Shown: positions 51,736 through 61,082 of the stretch, one piece after another
Position numbering within the stretch: position 1 is the first letter of the stretch
Layout of the letters: each line of letters opens with the position of its first letter
Source of the DNA: Nocardia aurantia
GTDB taxonomy: Bacteria; Actinomycetota; Actinomycetes; Mycobacteriales; Mycobacteriaceae
Assembly (NCBI RefSeq): GCF_009604425.1
Contig: NZ_WEGI01000007.1
Location: forward strand, 62,001 to 126,000
Direction of reading: 5' to 3'
Length of the DNA stretch: 64,000 bases
The notes under the pieces: generated by a model
What the model saw: the letters and a program-made list of their open reading frames with translations, nothing else
What the model was told of the DNA's origin: nothing
The model's database searches: none
Made by a program: the position numbers and the translations under genes

Positions 51736-52920
51736 TCATTCGGTGGGTGGCTCGGCGAAACTCGGTGGCAGGTCCGGGGTCCGGGTGAACTGGGCGGCGG
51801 CGTGCCGGTAGGCGTTCCAGTCCTGCTCGTTCCACCACTGCCGCAGCACGAAGACCAGCTTCGGGTTGTGCTCCTCGTCCTCGAGCCAGGACCGGCGCGC
51901 GGCGAACTCGAATTCCGCTGTGGCGTGGTCGGTCCGGTCACCGCCCGGGGTCTCGTAGAGGTCCGCGAGGGCGCGCAGCTTCTCCGGCGCCGGGATCTTC
52001 CGCTCGGCGGCGACGATCACCCGCAACCCCGCCCAGTACAGGTCGTACAGCCGGGCCGTGGCCGATTCGTCGGCGAGGACGCGAGCCAGCTCCTCCAGCG
52101 CGAACAGGGAGGTGATCAGGTGCAGCACCACGAAATCGCCGGGTTCGGCCAGATACAGCCGGGTCACCGCCCGCCGCACCGCGGCACGGCGGACGCCGGG
52201 ATCGAGTCCGGCGGCCCACCGGCCGGTGCCGGCGAGTTGCGGCAGACCGCTGCGCGCCACGGCGGCCACCCGGGCCTGCAACCCGGAGCGCCCGAGCTCC
52301 GGGTGCAGTCCGGTGACCGTGTCCGTGTCGCCGATGATCGTCCGCACCGCGGTACGGAAGTCTTCGTCACCGGCATGCGCGGTGGCCAGCGCGAGCAGCG
52401 AATCCCACGGTCCCGCAGCGGTATCGGCGCCCCGCCGGGTCTCGTCCGCCACGGGAACGAAGGAGAAGGCGAGGTAGGCGAGCGCCTCGGCGGTCATGCC
52501 GGGATGATCGGCCCACACCGCCCAGCCGAGGTGGATCGTGGCGTGGGTGAACGCGCCGATCCAGCCCCGCAGCAGTTCCGGCGCGTACTCGAGCACGGCC
52601 CCGGCGATGCCGAGCCGGGCGACCTCGGTGTCGAAGAACGCGGTGTACGCGGCGAAATGTACTCGCTGCCCGAGGAATTCGCGCCAGCTGCCGGCGTCGA
52701 TCGACCGAGCCGGCGGCCGCGCGGGTTCCAGCGGATACCCGTAGGCGGTCAGCTGCGCGTAGTTCTTGTGGTAGTCGCGGATCAGCGATTCCGGCGCGCC
52801 GAGCGCGGCCAGGGCGATCACCGCGTGTTTGACGTGATTGGTGAGATGCCCGTTGAATTCGATGTGATGGCTACGGTCGTCGAGCAGGTCCGCGACGGCG
52901 GCGAGGGTCTCGGCCGACAT
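51736..52920 (-). CDS. Questin-oxidase-like (DUF4243) protein
   Basis: A 394-residue mostly helical protein. The start DRSHHIEFNGHLTNHVKHAVIALAALGAP is the hallmark of the questin oxidase/DUF4243 family, as are HFAAYTAFFDTEV and the C-terminal FAARRSWLEDEEHNPKLVFVLRQWW. Fungal questin oxidase performs a Baeyer-Villiger-type ring cleavage. I recall that the minimycin enzyme MinC joins a HAD phosphatase to a DUF4243 domain; here they are separate genes of one operon. It may insert oxygen into the C-nucleoside base (inference). ATG two bases after the MFS stop. Confidence 0.8.
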   Translation of the reverse strand: MSAETLAAVADLLDDRSHHIEFNGHLTNHVKHAVIALAALGAPESLIRDYHKNYAQLTAYGYPLEPARPPARSIDAGSWREFLGQRVHFAAYTAFFDTEVARLGIAGAVLEYAPELLRGWIGAFTHATIHLGWAVWADHPGMTAEALAYLAFSFVPVADETRRGADTAAGPWDSLLALATAHAGDEDFRTAVRTIIGDTDTVTGLHPELGRSGLQARVAAVARSGLPQLAGTGRWAAGLDPGVRRAAVRRAVTRLYLAEPGDFVVLHLITSLFALEELARVLADESATARLYDLYWAGLRVIVAAERKIPAPEKLRALADLYETPGGDRTDHATAEFEFAARRSWLEDEEHNPKLVFVLRQWWNEQDWNAYRHAAAQFTRTPDLPPSFAEPPTE

Positions 52921-52922
52921 GG

Positions 52923-54431
52923 TCACCGCCTCTCCGTGGGAGTGTCGATCGTCGAATGATGCCGGGGTGCGGCGCTTTCGGAGCGTCCGGCCGTGAGCGC
53001 CACCAGGGTCTGCAGTACGGCGATCGCCAGCAGTACGCCCAGCGGTACGGCCCACCCCTCGGCGAGCCGGCGGATCAGGCCTACGGCCCACGGCCCGGCG
53101 GCGGCGATCAGATAGCCGAAACCCTGGACCGCACTGGATAATTCGAGTGGCCGGCCGATCTCGGCGCCGCGCACGGTGATCACGGTCAGCGCCAGTGAGA
53201 ACACCGACAGCCCGGCTCCGAGCACCACCGACCACAGCAACGGCGCGGCCGCCGGACCGAACAGGAAGCCCGAGATCCCGGCGACGGTGGCCAGACTGAA
53301 TCCGGCCAGCCAGCGCCCGGGTCGCGCGGAGGCGGCCACCAACGGCGGCGCCAGGAAGCTGATCGGCACCGCCACGCAGGTGAGCACTCCCAGGTAACCG
53401 CCCGCCGCCGCGGGCCCCACCCCGGCGGCCTCGAGCACCGACGGCAGCCACCCGATCACCACGAACGCCACCAGCGCCTGCAATCCGAAGAACACCGCCA
53501 GCGGCACGGTTCCGGTCCGGCGCAACACCGTCAGCGGATTCACCCAGCGCACCACCGATTTCGCCGCGGACCCGGCCTCCGTCTCGGCTCGGCCCGTCAC
53601 CCCGGCCCCGTGCTCGGACCCGCCTGCCACCCCGGCCCCGCGCTCGGACCCGCCTGCCACCCCGGCCCCGCGCTCGGACCCGCCTGCCACCACAGCGCCG
53701 CGCCCCGGCTCGCCTGCCACCCGGGCCCCGCTCTCGGGTTCCGGTCCGAGCATCGACCTCAGGCCTCGCACCGCCCCGATCTCGGCCGTCCTCTCGGCGG
53801 CGGGAACTGCCTCCGGCGGGTGTACCGCCCCGGCTCCACGCACCGCGGGGCCGTCGATCATCGGATCGGATCCTAGTGGCGATCGCCACAGGGCGGCGAT
53901 CGCCACCACGGCGAGCAGTGACCACACCGCGAGGGCGCCGCGCCACCCGCCGAGTAGGTGCGCCGAGGGCACCACCGTCACGAATCCCAGTGTGGCGCCC
54001 GCTTGTAGCGCGGTGGTGAAGGTGCCGATCAGAAGCCGGGTATGGTCACCGCCGCGGGCGACCACCGGCAGCAGCACCGCCAGGAGCCCGATCCCGATTG
54101 CGGCGGTGAAGGTTCCGGCGACGAACAGGGTGAGGTCGCCCCACGGCCGGATCGCCAGGCTCAGGCCGGTCAGGGCCAAGGCTCCGAACAGACCGGCGCG
54201 CAACGAATTCCGTGCCAGCAGTCGCGGTGCGAGCAGGCTGGTGAGTGCGAAGGCGAACACCGGGGCCGCGGTCACCAGCCCCGCGGCGCGGGTGCCGGCG
54301 TGGTAGTGGGCGGTGAGGTCGCCGAGGATCGGTCCCACCGAGGTGACGCCGGGTCGCAGGTTCAGGGCGGCGGCCGCGACCGCGATCACCAGGGCGGGGC
54401 GGGCGGCCGGGTGGGCCGGGCGGGTGACCAT
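52923..54431 (-). CDS. MFS transporter (CynX/NimT type)
   Basis: A 502-residue, 12-helix exporter starting with ALVIAVAAAALNLRPGVTSVGP, the CynX/NimT-type first helix. The cytoplasmic loop between helices 6 and 7 is expanded by four GGSERGAGVA-like decapeptides (residues about 235-280). It is the likely product exporter, in the position of the self-resistance transporter MinT of the minimycin system. Its ATG overlaps the tautomerase stop (TGATG). Confidence 0.87.
   Translation of the reverse strand: MVTRPAHPAARPALVIAVAAAALNLRPGVTSVGPILGDLTAHYHAGTRAAGLVTAAPVFAFALTSLLAPRLLARNSLRAGLFGALALTGLSLAIRPWGDLTLFVAGTFTAAIGIGLLAVLLPVVARGGDHTRLLIGTFTTALQAGATLGFVTVVPSAHLLGGWRGALAVWSLLAVVAIAALWRSPLGSDPMIDGPAVRGAGAVHPPEAVPAAERTAEIGAVRGLRSMLGPEPESGARVAGEPGRGAVVAGGSERGAGVAGGSERGAGVAGGSEHGAGVTGRAETEAGSAAKSVVRWVNPLTVLRRTGTVPLAVFFGLQALVAFVVIGWLPSVLEAAGVGPAAAGGYLGVLTCVAVPISFLAPPLVAASARPGRWLAGFSLATVAGISGFLFGPAAAPLLWSVVLGAGLSVFSLALTVITVRGAEIGRPLELSSAVQGFGYLIAAAGPWAVGLIRRLAEGWAVPLGVLLAIAVLQTLVALTAGRSESAAPRHHSTIDTPTERR
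53591..53730 (-). repeat. 30-bp in-frame tandem repeats in the MFS loop
   Basis: Units at 53611-53640, 53641-53670, 53671-53700 and a decayed one at 53701-53730, plus part of another at 53591. They encode GGSERGAGVA-type decapeptides. The first two are nearly identical, so the array is young or still changing. Confidence 0.85.
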
Positions 54432-54658
54432 CAGTAGTCCGGCGAGCGCAGCGGCGCGCCGCCGGCCCGCTCGCTGATCAACGGCCGGTACACCCGGGCC
54501 GGCCAGTCCGCCGGATCGACCGGGTCCAAGCCGATGGACACCGCGCCCACCGGGACGCCGAAGGCCCGGGTCACGGCCGCGACGATGTCCTGTTCCAGCC
54601 GCTGCCGGTCGGTGTCGGTCAATTCGGCCGGGAAGTGGGAGATCTCAACGTGCGGCAT
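54431..54658 (-). CDS. 4-oxalocrotonate-tautomerase-family protein
   Basis: A 75-residue tautomerase monomer: MPHVEISHF exposes the catalytic Pro1, followed by DTDRQRLEQDIVAAVTRAFGVPVGAVSIGLDPV, the standard helix-strand order. It overlaps the NRPS 3' end by 14 bases and the MFS gene by one. A keto-enol or imine-enamine shift in the glutarimide-like intermediate would be a sensible job (inference). Confidence 0.82.
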   Translation of the reverse strand: MPHVEISHFPAELTDTDRQRLEQDIVAAVTRAFGVPVGAVSIGLDPVDPADWPARVYRPLISERAGGAPLRSPDY

Positions 54659-57600
54659 GCGGCACCAACTCCTGACTCATGCTGTGCTCCAGGACCGCGG
54701 CGGCGATGTCCAGCGCACCGGCGGTCACGATCTCGTAGTGGTGGTACGGCAGATTGCCGACCGGCCGGGCACGCTCCCGCAACGGCGGCACCGGGATGTC
54801 CGCGAAGCTCGGGCCGTCGCCGCGCGCCCGCAGGAATACGCTGTGGTCCAGCAGTTCCGGATCGGCCCCGCTGGGCTCGGCGCGGAATCGGTAGGTGCGC
54901 TCGACGATCGCCACGATGCGTTCCACCGTCTCCCGCGCGAAACCCGGCACGCGGTCCACGATCAGATCCACGAACTGTTCCCGCGTGCGGACTGCCGTGT
55001 CGAGCTCGGCCGCGAACGGCGGATCGATGCCGCCGCCGAAGACCGAGGCCAGTACCCGCTTGAAATACCCTGCGACGTAATCCACTTCGCCGTCGTCGGG
55101 CAGGCCGGGCAGCACCGGCGAACCGGGTGCGATCAGGACCAGGGCGGTGACCGGCCGCCCGGCGGCCCGCAGCCGGGTGGCGACCTCCGCCGCGATCCTG
55201 GCGCCGAAGGAGTAGCCGACCAGGCGCAACGGACCCGACGGAAGCAGCCGTCGCACCTCGGCGACGTCGTCGGCGATCAAGGCCGCGAGGTCGTCGTGCG
55301 GGGCTTCGCCGGGCTCGAGGCCGCGCGCCTGCATGCCGTGGACGGTGTGGCCGTCCTGGGCCAGTTCGCGGGCGAGAGCGCGCAGGCTCATCGGATAGCC
55401 GCCGAGCCCCGGCCACAGCACGGTCGCGCCGGCGGTCCCGGTTCCGGCCAGCGGTTGCAGCCGGCCGGTCCGACCGGCGCCGGACTGCGGTGCGCTGGTG
55501 GCAGCGGCCAGTTCGGCGAGGGTGCTGTGCCGGAACAGTGTGCGCACCGGCACCGGCACGCCCAGTTGCTCGGACAGCGTCCGGATCAGTCGCAGCGCCG
55601 ACATCGAATTGCCGCCCTGAGCGAAGAAGTCGTCGTCACGGTAGACCGGCTCGTAGCCGAGCACCTCACCCCACACCCGGGCCACGTCCTGTTCCCGGGC
55701 CGAGGCCGGGGGATCGGCGCGTCGTTCTGCGCCGGCCAGTTCCGCCGCCAGCGCCGACAGTGCGGCGCGATCCTGCTTCCCGTTGCGCGACAACGGAATC
55801 CGGTCGATCAGGTGGATGGTCGCGGGCACCATGTAGGCCGGCAGCACCGCGCGCAGGTCGTCGGCGAGCAGTTCCTCCGGCCCGCGCATGTGCACCGCGT
55901 CCTCGTCCATGCCGGTCGCGGTCAACTGCGCGCCGGTCACCGGCCCGGCCAGCGCGAAATAGCTCAGCGATCGCAGGCCCAGAATGTCGTCGAACCGCCG
56001 CGCGGACGGCAGGTCCCGGCCGGTGGACGACGCGTAGCCCGCGGACATGAAGCCCAGGCCGGCCCGGGTGCCCAGCTGCTGCAGATGCGCCAATGCCCGG
56101 CCGAGTGCGGTGAAACCGTCCCAGCCGGCCTCCGGGCCGGTGGTGAGCACTACCGCGAACGCCGAATCGTCGTAGCTGCGCTGATTGATCGCGACCACGT
56201 GCCGCCGTTCGATCTTCTGATCGGTCACGAAACTCAATCCAGTGCCGGTGAATCGGTGCAGGCCGGGCCGCGCGGGGACTTGTTCGCCGTGCACCTGCAC
56301 CCAGGCCGTCACCGGCGGCTCGAATTCCGGCCGCGGCACACCGCACAGCCGCGCCGACGCGGTGACGATCCCCTCCGTGACACCGGGAATCGGTACCGCC
56401 GCTTCGAAATTCACCCACCATCCGGATTCGGCGGCCACCTCGTCCAGCACGCCCAGCAGATGCCCTGCCTCGAACTGCAGCACCTCGCGCACGTTGGTGG
56501 CGTACACCGATTCGATCACCCGCGGCAGGCCGACCAGGTGCAGCCGGATACCGGGGCGCCCGGTGCCGGCGACCCGATACAGCGCGTGCCGCGCCGGATG
56601 GAAATAGTGGATGCCGTCCGCGATGCCCGCCACACCGGCGATCTCGACATAGATCTGAGTAGCGTTGAGCGCACCGGGTGAAGCGTAGGAATACTTGGGC
56701 AGCAACCGATCCGGGCTGTGGAAGGGGCCGAACCAGCGCAGCAGGCGGCCCAGCTGCGCCGCGTCCGGCAGCGCGGGCGCCGAGGGTCCGGCCGAACCCG
56801 GCCGCCGGTCACGCCAGCGGTGCAGCACCGCCTCGATCTCCGACGGCGGTACCGGCGCGCTGCCGAAGCGGCGATAGGTCTTGCGGGCGAACACTCGTCG
56901 CCGCTGTGCCGTGGTCGGGTCCGCGCCCGCCAGCACGGTCTCCGGCGCCGAACCGACCTCGCGTACGCCCAGATCCGACAGTTGCGCGGTCACCTGCGTG
57001 CGGGTCGACTTGGATCGATGGTGGCGAGCGGCCGCACCCTCGTCCATCAGTGGCGCCTGCTCCGGGTCGAGTTCGACGAATCCGGCCAGCCGGGTCGCGC
57101 CGCGCGCGGTCACCCAGGGCACCACCGCCGCCGACCGCACCCAGCGGTGCGATTCGAGCCGGAACCGGACTTCGCCGGTCTCGATGCGGTGACCGTCGAC
57201 CTTGACCTGGTCGTCGGTGCGGCCGCGGAACTCCAGTGCTCCACCGGCCCCGTATCGCACCAGATCGCCGGTGCGATACCAGCGTTCGGCTCCGCGCCGG
57301 ACGAACCGCCGCGCGGTCGTCTCGGGGCGCTCGTGATACCCGATCGCCAATTGCACACCGCCGATGAGCAATTCGCCCTCCCGCGCCCGGGCACCGGACT
57401 CGTCGACCACGAGCAGCCGGCAGCCGGGCACCGGGCCGCCGATCGGAACCACCGCGTCCGCATCGAGATCCGCGTCGGTGAAGTCGAACCAGGTCGCGTT
57501 GATGGTCGCTTCGGTGGGACCGTAGAGGTTCACCTTGCGCACGCCCGGCAGCACGGACCGCAACCGGCGCGCCACCGTCGCCGGCAAGGCCTCGCCGCCG

Positions 57601-58514
57601 CTGGCGATCGTCCGCAGCGAGCGGGCCGAGGCCAGCGCCGGCAGCGCCGCCAGTTCCGCCCACACCGTGGGTACGCACTGCAAGACTGTGATGTCGTGCC
57701 GGAGTACCTGCGCCAGAATCGCTTCCGGCCGGGCGTGGGTGCCCGCCGGGGCGGCCACGACCGTCGCGCCGACCGCGTTGGCGAGCAGCTCCCATTGCGC
57801 GGCATCGAAACTCGCCGGAGACTTCAACAGGATCCGCGCGCCCGGCCCGAGACCCAGTTCGGTGCGCAGCCAGCGCATCTGATGAGCGATCGCCCGATGC
57901 GGGATCACCACACCCTTGGGCGTCCCGGTGGTGCCGGAGGTGTAGATCGTGTAGGCGGGCGCCGCCGGATGCGGCGAAACATGCTGCGGCAGTTCGGCGG
58001 CGGCACGGTCGGCCGGAGGCAGCGGACGGCCGCCGCCGCTCGGGGCGGTCGCGGCCCGGTGCCTGCGCGTGGTGACGCCGTCGTCGACATCGTCTCCGAC
58101 GGCGTGCACGTCGCCCGCGGGGCGGTCGTCCAGGCGCAGCGGCCGCGCGGACCCGGGGAGACTGTGCCGGGCTTTGTCGTCGGTGCCGGCGTCGGTCGCG
58201 ACGATCGCGGCGCCGGCGTCGGCGACCATGGCAGCGAGCCGTTCGGCCGGATAATCCACCGCCAGCGGCAGATACGCGGCGCCGGCGCGCAGGACCGCCC
58301 ACACCGCGACGACCAGCTGCACCGACGGCCGCAGCAGCACACCGACGGTGTCGCCGGGTGCCACTCCGGCGGTGCGCAGCACGGTGGCCGCGGCGGCGGA
58401 GCGGGCCGCGAGTTCGCGATAGGTGAGGGTGTGCCGATCGTCGGCGCACGCCACCGCGTCCGGGGTCGCGGCGACGTGCCCGGCGAGCAGATCGACGAGA
58501 GTGTCCGTGTGCAC
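54645..58514 (-). CDS. Indigoidine-synthetase-type NRPS (A with inserted oxidase, PCP, TE)
   Basis: A 1289-residue single-module synthetase with no condensation domain. Adenylation motifs: YTSGTTGTPKG (191-201), NLYGPTEATI (329-338), YRTGDL (413-418), GRTDDQVKVDGHRIETGEV (431-449). A SagB/ThcOx-like FMN oxidase (about 500-870, with RKTYRRFGSAPV, LLRWFGPFHS, LLPKYSYASPGALNATQ) is inserted before the end of the A domain (LPAYMVPAT at 891, NGKQD at 911). Carrier: GGNS with Ser970. Thioesterase: GYSFGA, Ser1102. Order and length match BpsA/IndC, which turns L-glutamine into a glutarimide that dimerises to blue indigoidine; the minimycin NRPS has the same plan. GTG start after GAGGAGAAGC, inside the UPRT stop. 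Confidence 0.9.
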   Translation of the reverse strand: MHTDTLVDLLAGHVAATPDAVACADDRHTLTYRELAARSAAAATVLRTAGVAPGDTVGVLLRPSVQLVVAVWAVLRAGAAYLPLAVDYPAERLAAMVADAGAAIVATDAGTDDKARHSLPGSARPLRLDDRPAGDVHAVGDDVDDGVTTRRHRAATAPSGGGRPLPPADRAAAELPQHVSPHPAAPAYTIYTSGTTGTPKGVVIPHRAIAHQMRWLRTELGLGPGARILLKSPASFDAAQWELLANAVGATVVAAPAGTHARPEAILAQVLRHDITVLQCVPTVWAELAALPALASARSLRTIASGGEALPATVARRLRSVLPGVRKVNLYGPTEATINATWFDFTDADLDADAVVPIGGPVPGCRLLVVDESGARAREGELLIGGVQLAIGYHERPETTARRFVRRGAERWYRTGDLVRYGAGGALEFRGRTDDQVKVDGHRIETGEVRFRLESHRWVRSAAVVPWVTARGATRLAGFVELDPEQAPLMDEGAAARHHRSKSTRTQVTAQLSDLGVREVGSAPETVLAGADPTTAQRRRVFARKTYRRFGSAPVPPSEIEAVLHRWRDRRPGSAGPSAPALPDAAQLGRLLRWFGPFHSPDRLLPKYSYASPGALNATQIYVEIAGVAGIADGIHYFHPARHALYRVAGTGRPGIRLHLVGLPRVIESVYATNVREVLQFEAGHLLGVLDEVAAESGWWVNFEAAVPIPGVTEGIVTASARLCGVPRPEFEPPVTAWVQVHGEQVPARPGLHRFTGTGLSFVTDQKIERRHVVAINQRSYDDSAFAVVLTTGPEAGWDGFTALGRALAHLQQLGTRAGLGFMSAGYASSTGRDLPSARRFDDILGLRSLSYFALAGPVTGAQLTATGMDEDAVHMRGPEELLADDLRAVLPAYMVPATIHLIDRIPLSRNGKQDRAALSALAAELAGAERRADPPASAREQDVARVWGEVLGYEPVYRDDDFFAQGGNSMSALRLIRTLSEQLGVPVPVRTLFRHSTLAELAAATSAPQSGAGRTGRLQPLAGTGTAGATVLWPGLGGYPMSLRALARELAQDGHTVHGMQARGLEPGEAPHDDLAALIADDVAEVRRLLPSGPLRLVGYSFGARIAAEVATRLRAAGRPVTALVLIAPGSPVLPGLPDDGEVDYVAGYFKRVLASVFGGGIDPPFAAELDTAVRTREQFVDLIVDRVPGFARETVERIVAIVERTYRFRAEPSGADPELLDHSVFLRARGDGPSFADIPVPPLRERARPVGNLPYHHYEIVTAGALDIAAAVLEHSMSQELVPHAAR

Positions 58515-58522
58515 GCTTCTCC

Positions 58523-59239
58523 TCAGGCAGTCACGACCGTGCCGTGATAGCGGTCGCCGAAATCCCCGATCCCCGGCTGCATGAACGCCTGATCGGTCAG
58601 GGTGCGGTCGATGTGCGAGGTGACGATCCGCAGGTCCGGCCGCCGGGACAGCACCGTCGCCAGCGCCTCCGGGCAGGTCAGCACGTTGACCACCAGGATC
58701 TGCGACTCCTCCACGCCGGCGGCGACCAGTTCGTTGATCGCGGTCAGCAGGGTGCCGCCGGTGGCGATGGTCGGATCCAGCAGCAGGACCTCGTGGCCCG
58801 CGATGCCCGGCGGTAGTTTGCGGTACAGCAGCGACGGTTGTTTGGTGACCGGATCACGCTGGATCAGGATCTTGCCGAGCCGGGCGTCGGGACGGATCTC
58901 GCGCAGGCCGCTCTCCAGGGCGTCCCCGGCGCGCGGGATCGTGACCGCGTACAAGGTGGGCTCGATCGGCTCCACGCCGTCGAAGACGAATCCGGTGGGG
59001 GTGGTGACGGCCCGGGGCCGGTGTCGCAGACGTGACAGCGCGGCCTCCAACAGCAGCCGGATGATGCGGCCGGTGGCCCGCACGAACCGTTCCTGTCCGG
59101 CCGCGGCGTCGCGCGCCTGGGTGTGCAGTGCGATCAGTCCGGGTTCGGCGGGCAGCACGAACACGTTGGTGCCGAGGTAGTGGTCGAGCTCGATCGGTCC
59201 GGTGTCCGGACGGGTCCATGCGGTCATGGCCGGAGTCAC
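58523..59239 (-). CDS. Uracil phosphoribosyltransferase
   Basis: A 238-residue UPRT converting uracil and PRPP to UMP. The PRPP loop LLLDPTIATGGTLLTAI, the flexible-loop region IPRAGDALESGL with LGKILIQRDPVTKQP, and the C-terminal uracil-binding QPGIGDFGDRYHGT are all intact. Slightly longer than upp (about 210). Inside the operon it corresponds to MinD of the minimycin system, where a larger UMP pool is thought to protect the producer from the toxic nucleotide. The ATG overlaps the HAD stop (ATGA). Confidence 0.88.
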   Translation of the reverse strand: MTPAMTAWTRPDTGPIELDHYLGTNVFVLPAEPGLIALHTQARDAAAGQERFVRATGRIIRLLLEAALSRLRHRPRAVTTPTGFVFDGVEPIEPTLYAVTIPRAGDALESGLREIRPDARLGKILIQRDPVTKQPSLLYRKLPPGIAGHEVLLLDPTIATGGTLLTAINELVAAGVEESQILVVNVLTCPEALATVLSRRPDLRIVTSHIDRTLTDQAFMQPGIGDFGDRYHGTVVTA

Positions 59240-59931
59240 TTTCGGTGTCGGAGCAACAGGATTCGGACGACGTCGTCGAAGGTGGGCGCGATGTGATCGG
59301 GTGCGGCGGCGGCGATCTGGTTCGCCGTGAACACCCCGTAGGTGACGCCGACGCTGAAAATGCCCAGCCCGGTCGCCAATTCGATATCGGCGGCGGTGTC
59401 GCCGACCACCGCGCCCGCGGGTCCGGCGGCGGGCAGCCCGAGCCGGGCGAGCGCCAGGTCGGCGCTGTCGCGGTGGGGTTTGGGGTGGGTCACGTCGTCG
59501 GCGCCGACGACGGCGCCGAAACCGGCGCGCAGGCCCGCGGCGTCCAGGATCAGTTCGGCGCTGCTGTGTTTCTTGCTGGTCACCACCGCCAGCGCGAGGC
59601 CGGCGGCGGCCAGCCGGGCCAGCCCGTCCAGCACCCCGGGGAACAGCAGGTCGGCCGCCTTCGGCACGATCAGCTCCCGGTACCTCGACAGATATTCCTC
59701 CGAGACCGCCTGCGCGACAGCGGAATCCGGATCCGATCCGGACAACGCGGCCGCCATCTCGGGCAGCGGCCTGCCGACCAGACGGCGCGCCGCCTCGACG
59801 CCGGGATGCGCGCCGGTCACCGTCTCGGCCGCGGCCGCGAAGTGTTCGGCGATGGCGTTCGGGGTGTCGAGCAGGGTGCCGTCCAGATCGAACAGGATTG
59901 CGGAGGAACCGGTTTCGGGCTCAACGGGCAT
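59236..59931 (-). CDS. HAD-superfamily phosphatase (IndB-like)
   Basis: A 231-residue HAD phosphatase: motif I LFDLDGTLLDT, motif II VVTSKKH (Thr-Ser), Lys motif HPKPHRD, motif IV VVGDTAADIE. It would remove the 5'-phosphate from a C-nucleotide made by the adjacent PsuG-like enzyme, as AlnB/IndB-type partners do. It overlaps the psuG-like gene by 11 bases and the UPRT gene by 4. Confidence 0.88.
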   Translation of the reverse strand: MPVEPETGSSAILFDLDGTLLDTPNAIAEHFAAAAETVTGAHPGVEAARRLVGRPLPEMAAALSGSDPDSAVAQAVSEEYLSRYRELIVPKAADLLFPGVLDGLARLAAAGLALAVVTSKKHSSAELILDAAGLRAGFGAVVGADDVTHPKPHRDSADLALARLGLPAAGPAGAVVGDTAADIELATGLGIFSVGVTYGVFTANQIAAAAPDHIAPTFDDVVRILLLRHRK

Positions 59932-60886
59932 CGACGACTCCTCCGACCAGGGCGGCGCGGGCGGATTCGATCTCGGCGGCGGCCGTGGCGGTGCTGATCA
60001 GCACCGCCCGGTTCGCGGCGGAGGCGTCACCGCCGGTGGCCGCGTCGACGGCGCGCAGCACGAACGTGGTGACCGCCGGGCCGGTGATCCGTTCCGCCGC
60101 AGCGTGATCCAGCGCCTGCCGGATCGCCTCCTCGATCCGGTCGCCGTCGAGCGCGTCGGTGACCGGGATCGGGTGGGTGACCAGTACCGAGCCGGTCCCG
60201 CCGAATTCCAGGTGCAGCCGGGCCACTTCGGCGATCTCCCGTGGGTCGTCCAGGGCCACCTGGGTACGGAATCCACTGTCGCGACAGTAGAACGCCGGGA
60301 ACGGCAGATGCCGGTAGCCGATCACCGGGGTGCCCTGGGTCTCCAGATATTCCAGGGTCAGCCCGGCGTCGAGGATCTTCTTCACCCCGGCGCACACCAC
60401 GATCAGCCGGGTGCGGGTGAGGGCGGTGAGGTCGGCGGAGATGTCGAAGCTGGTCGCCGCGCCGCGGTGCACGCCGCCGAGACCGGCCGAGGCCACCGTG
60501 GCGATGCCTGCCCGGTCGGCGATGGCCATGGTCGCCGAGATCGAGGTGGCGCCCAGCTCGCCGCGGGCCAGCGCGACCGCGAGATCGCGGCCGCCGACCT
60601 TCGCGGCGGCCCCGCCCGCGGCGCTGAGCAGCTCCAATTCCTCGGTGCCGCAACCGACTACGAATCTGCCGCCGGCGATCGCGATGGTGGCGGGCACCGC
60701 GCCGGCGGCCCGGACCGCGGCCTCCACCGCCAGGGCGACCGTGAGATTGTCCGGCGCCCGGAAGCCGTGGGCGACCACGTTCGATTCCAGCGCGACCACC
60801 GGCCGGCCTCGGGCGAGCGCCTCCCGGACCTCGTCGGAGAAGCGGAACAACGGTGATTCGAGAGCAACGACATCCGACCCGCGCAT
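59921..60886 (-). CDS. Pseudouridine-5'-phosphate glycosidase-family C-glycosynthase (IndA/PsuG)
   Basis: A 321-residue enzyme of the PsuG/IndA family, forming or breaking the C-C bond between ribose 5-phosphate and a base. Visible: VALESNVVAHGF with the catalytic Glu, IAIAGGRFVVGC, AAKVGGRDLAVALARGELGAT with the Schiff-base Lys, VVCAGVKKILDAG, and the late Asn in DASAANRAVLI. Relatives AlnA and MinB make C-nucleosides in this way. The ATG at 60886 follows GAAGGACGTC; the ATG at 60943 has no site. First gene of the twelve-gene run. Confidence 0.87.
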   Translation of the reverse strand: MRGSDVVALESPLFRFSDEVREALARGRPVVALESNVVAHGFRAPDNLTVALAVEAAVRAAGAVPATIAIAGGRFVVGCGTEELELLSAAGGAAAKVGGRDLAVALARGELGATSISATMAIADRAGIATVASAGLGGVHRGAATSFDISADLTALTRTRLIVVCAGVKKILDAGLTLEYLETQGTPVIGYRHLPFPAFYCRDSGFRTQVALDDPREIAEVARLHLEFGGTGSVLVTHPIPVTDALDGDRIEEAIRQALDHAAAERITGPAVTTFVLRAVDAATGGDASAANRAVLISTATAAAEIESARAALVGGVVDAR

Positions 60887-61082
60887 GACGTCCTTCGCAG
60901 TGTGGGTGGGGTGGGGCTCCGTGACCCCCTGTCCGCCACACATCGTGCGCCGCAGCCTCGTCCGGACCCACCCTTACGACCATCGTGAACATATTCCTTA
61001 CGGCAAAGCCCTTGGCCCGGTAACAATTTCGCGAGGAGCCCGGTATCCGCCGTGGTAGTCACGCGATCGAAGAGGTGTGCCG
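60887..61082. promoter_or_regulatory. Divergent promoter region of the C-nucleoside operon
   Basis: 196 bases between psuG-like and flavin-monooxygenase-like starts. The part 60975-61035 is AT-richer (CATATTCCTTACGG, GGTAACAATTT) and probably holds both promoters; no GGGTA box and no clear dyad were found. Confidence 0.45.

Noticed and set aside
53591..53730. 30-bp repeats as a CRISPR array or attachment site
   Set aside because: Head-to-tail without spacers, in frame inside the MFS gene.
54645..58514. Siderophore synthetase
   Set aside because: No condensation domain, no salicylate/DHB or ornithine-hydroxylase genes; the inserted oxidase and neighbours point to indigoidine/C-nucleoside chemistry.
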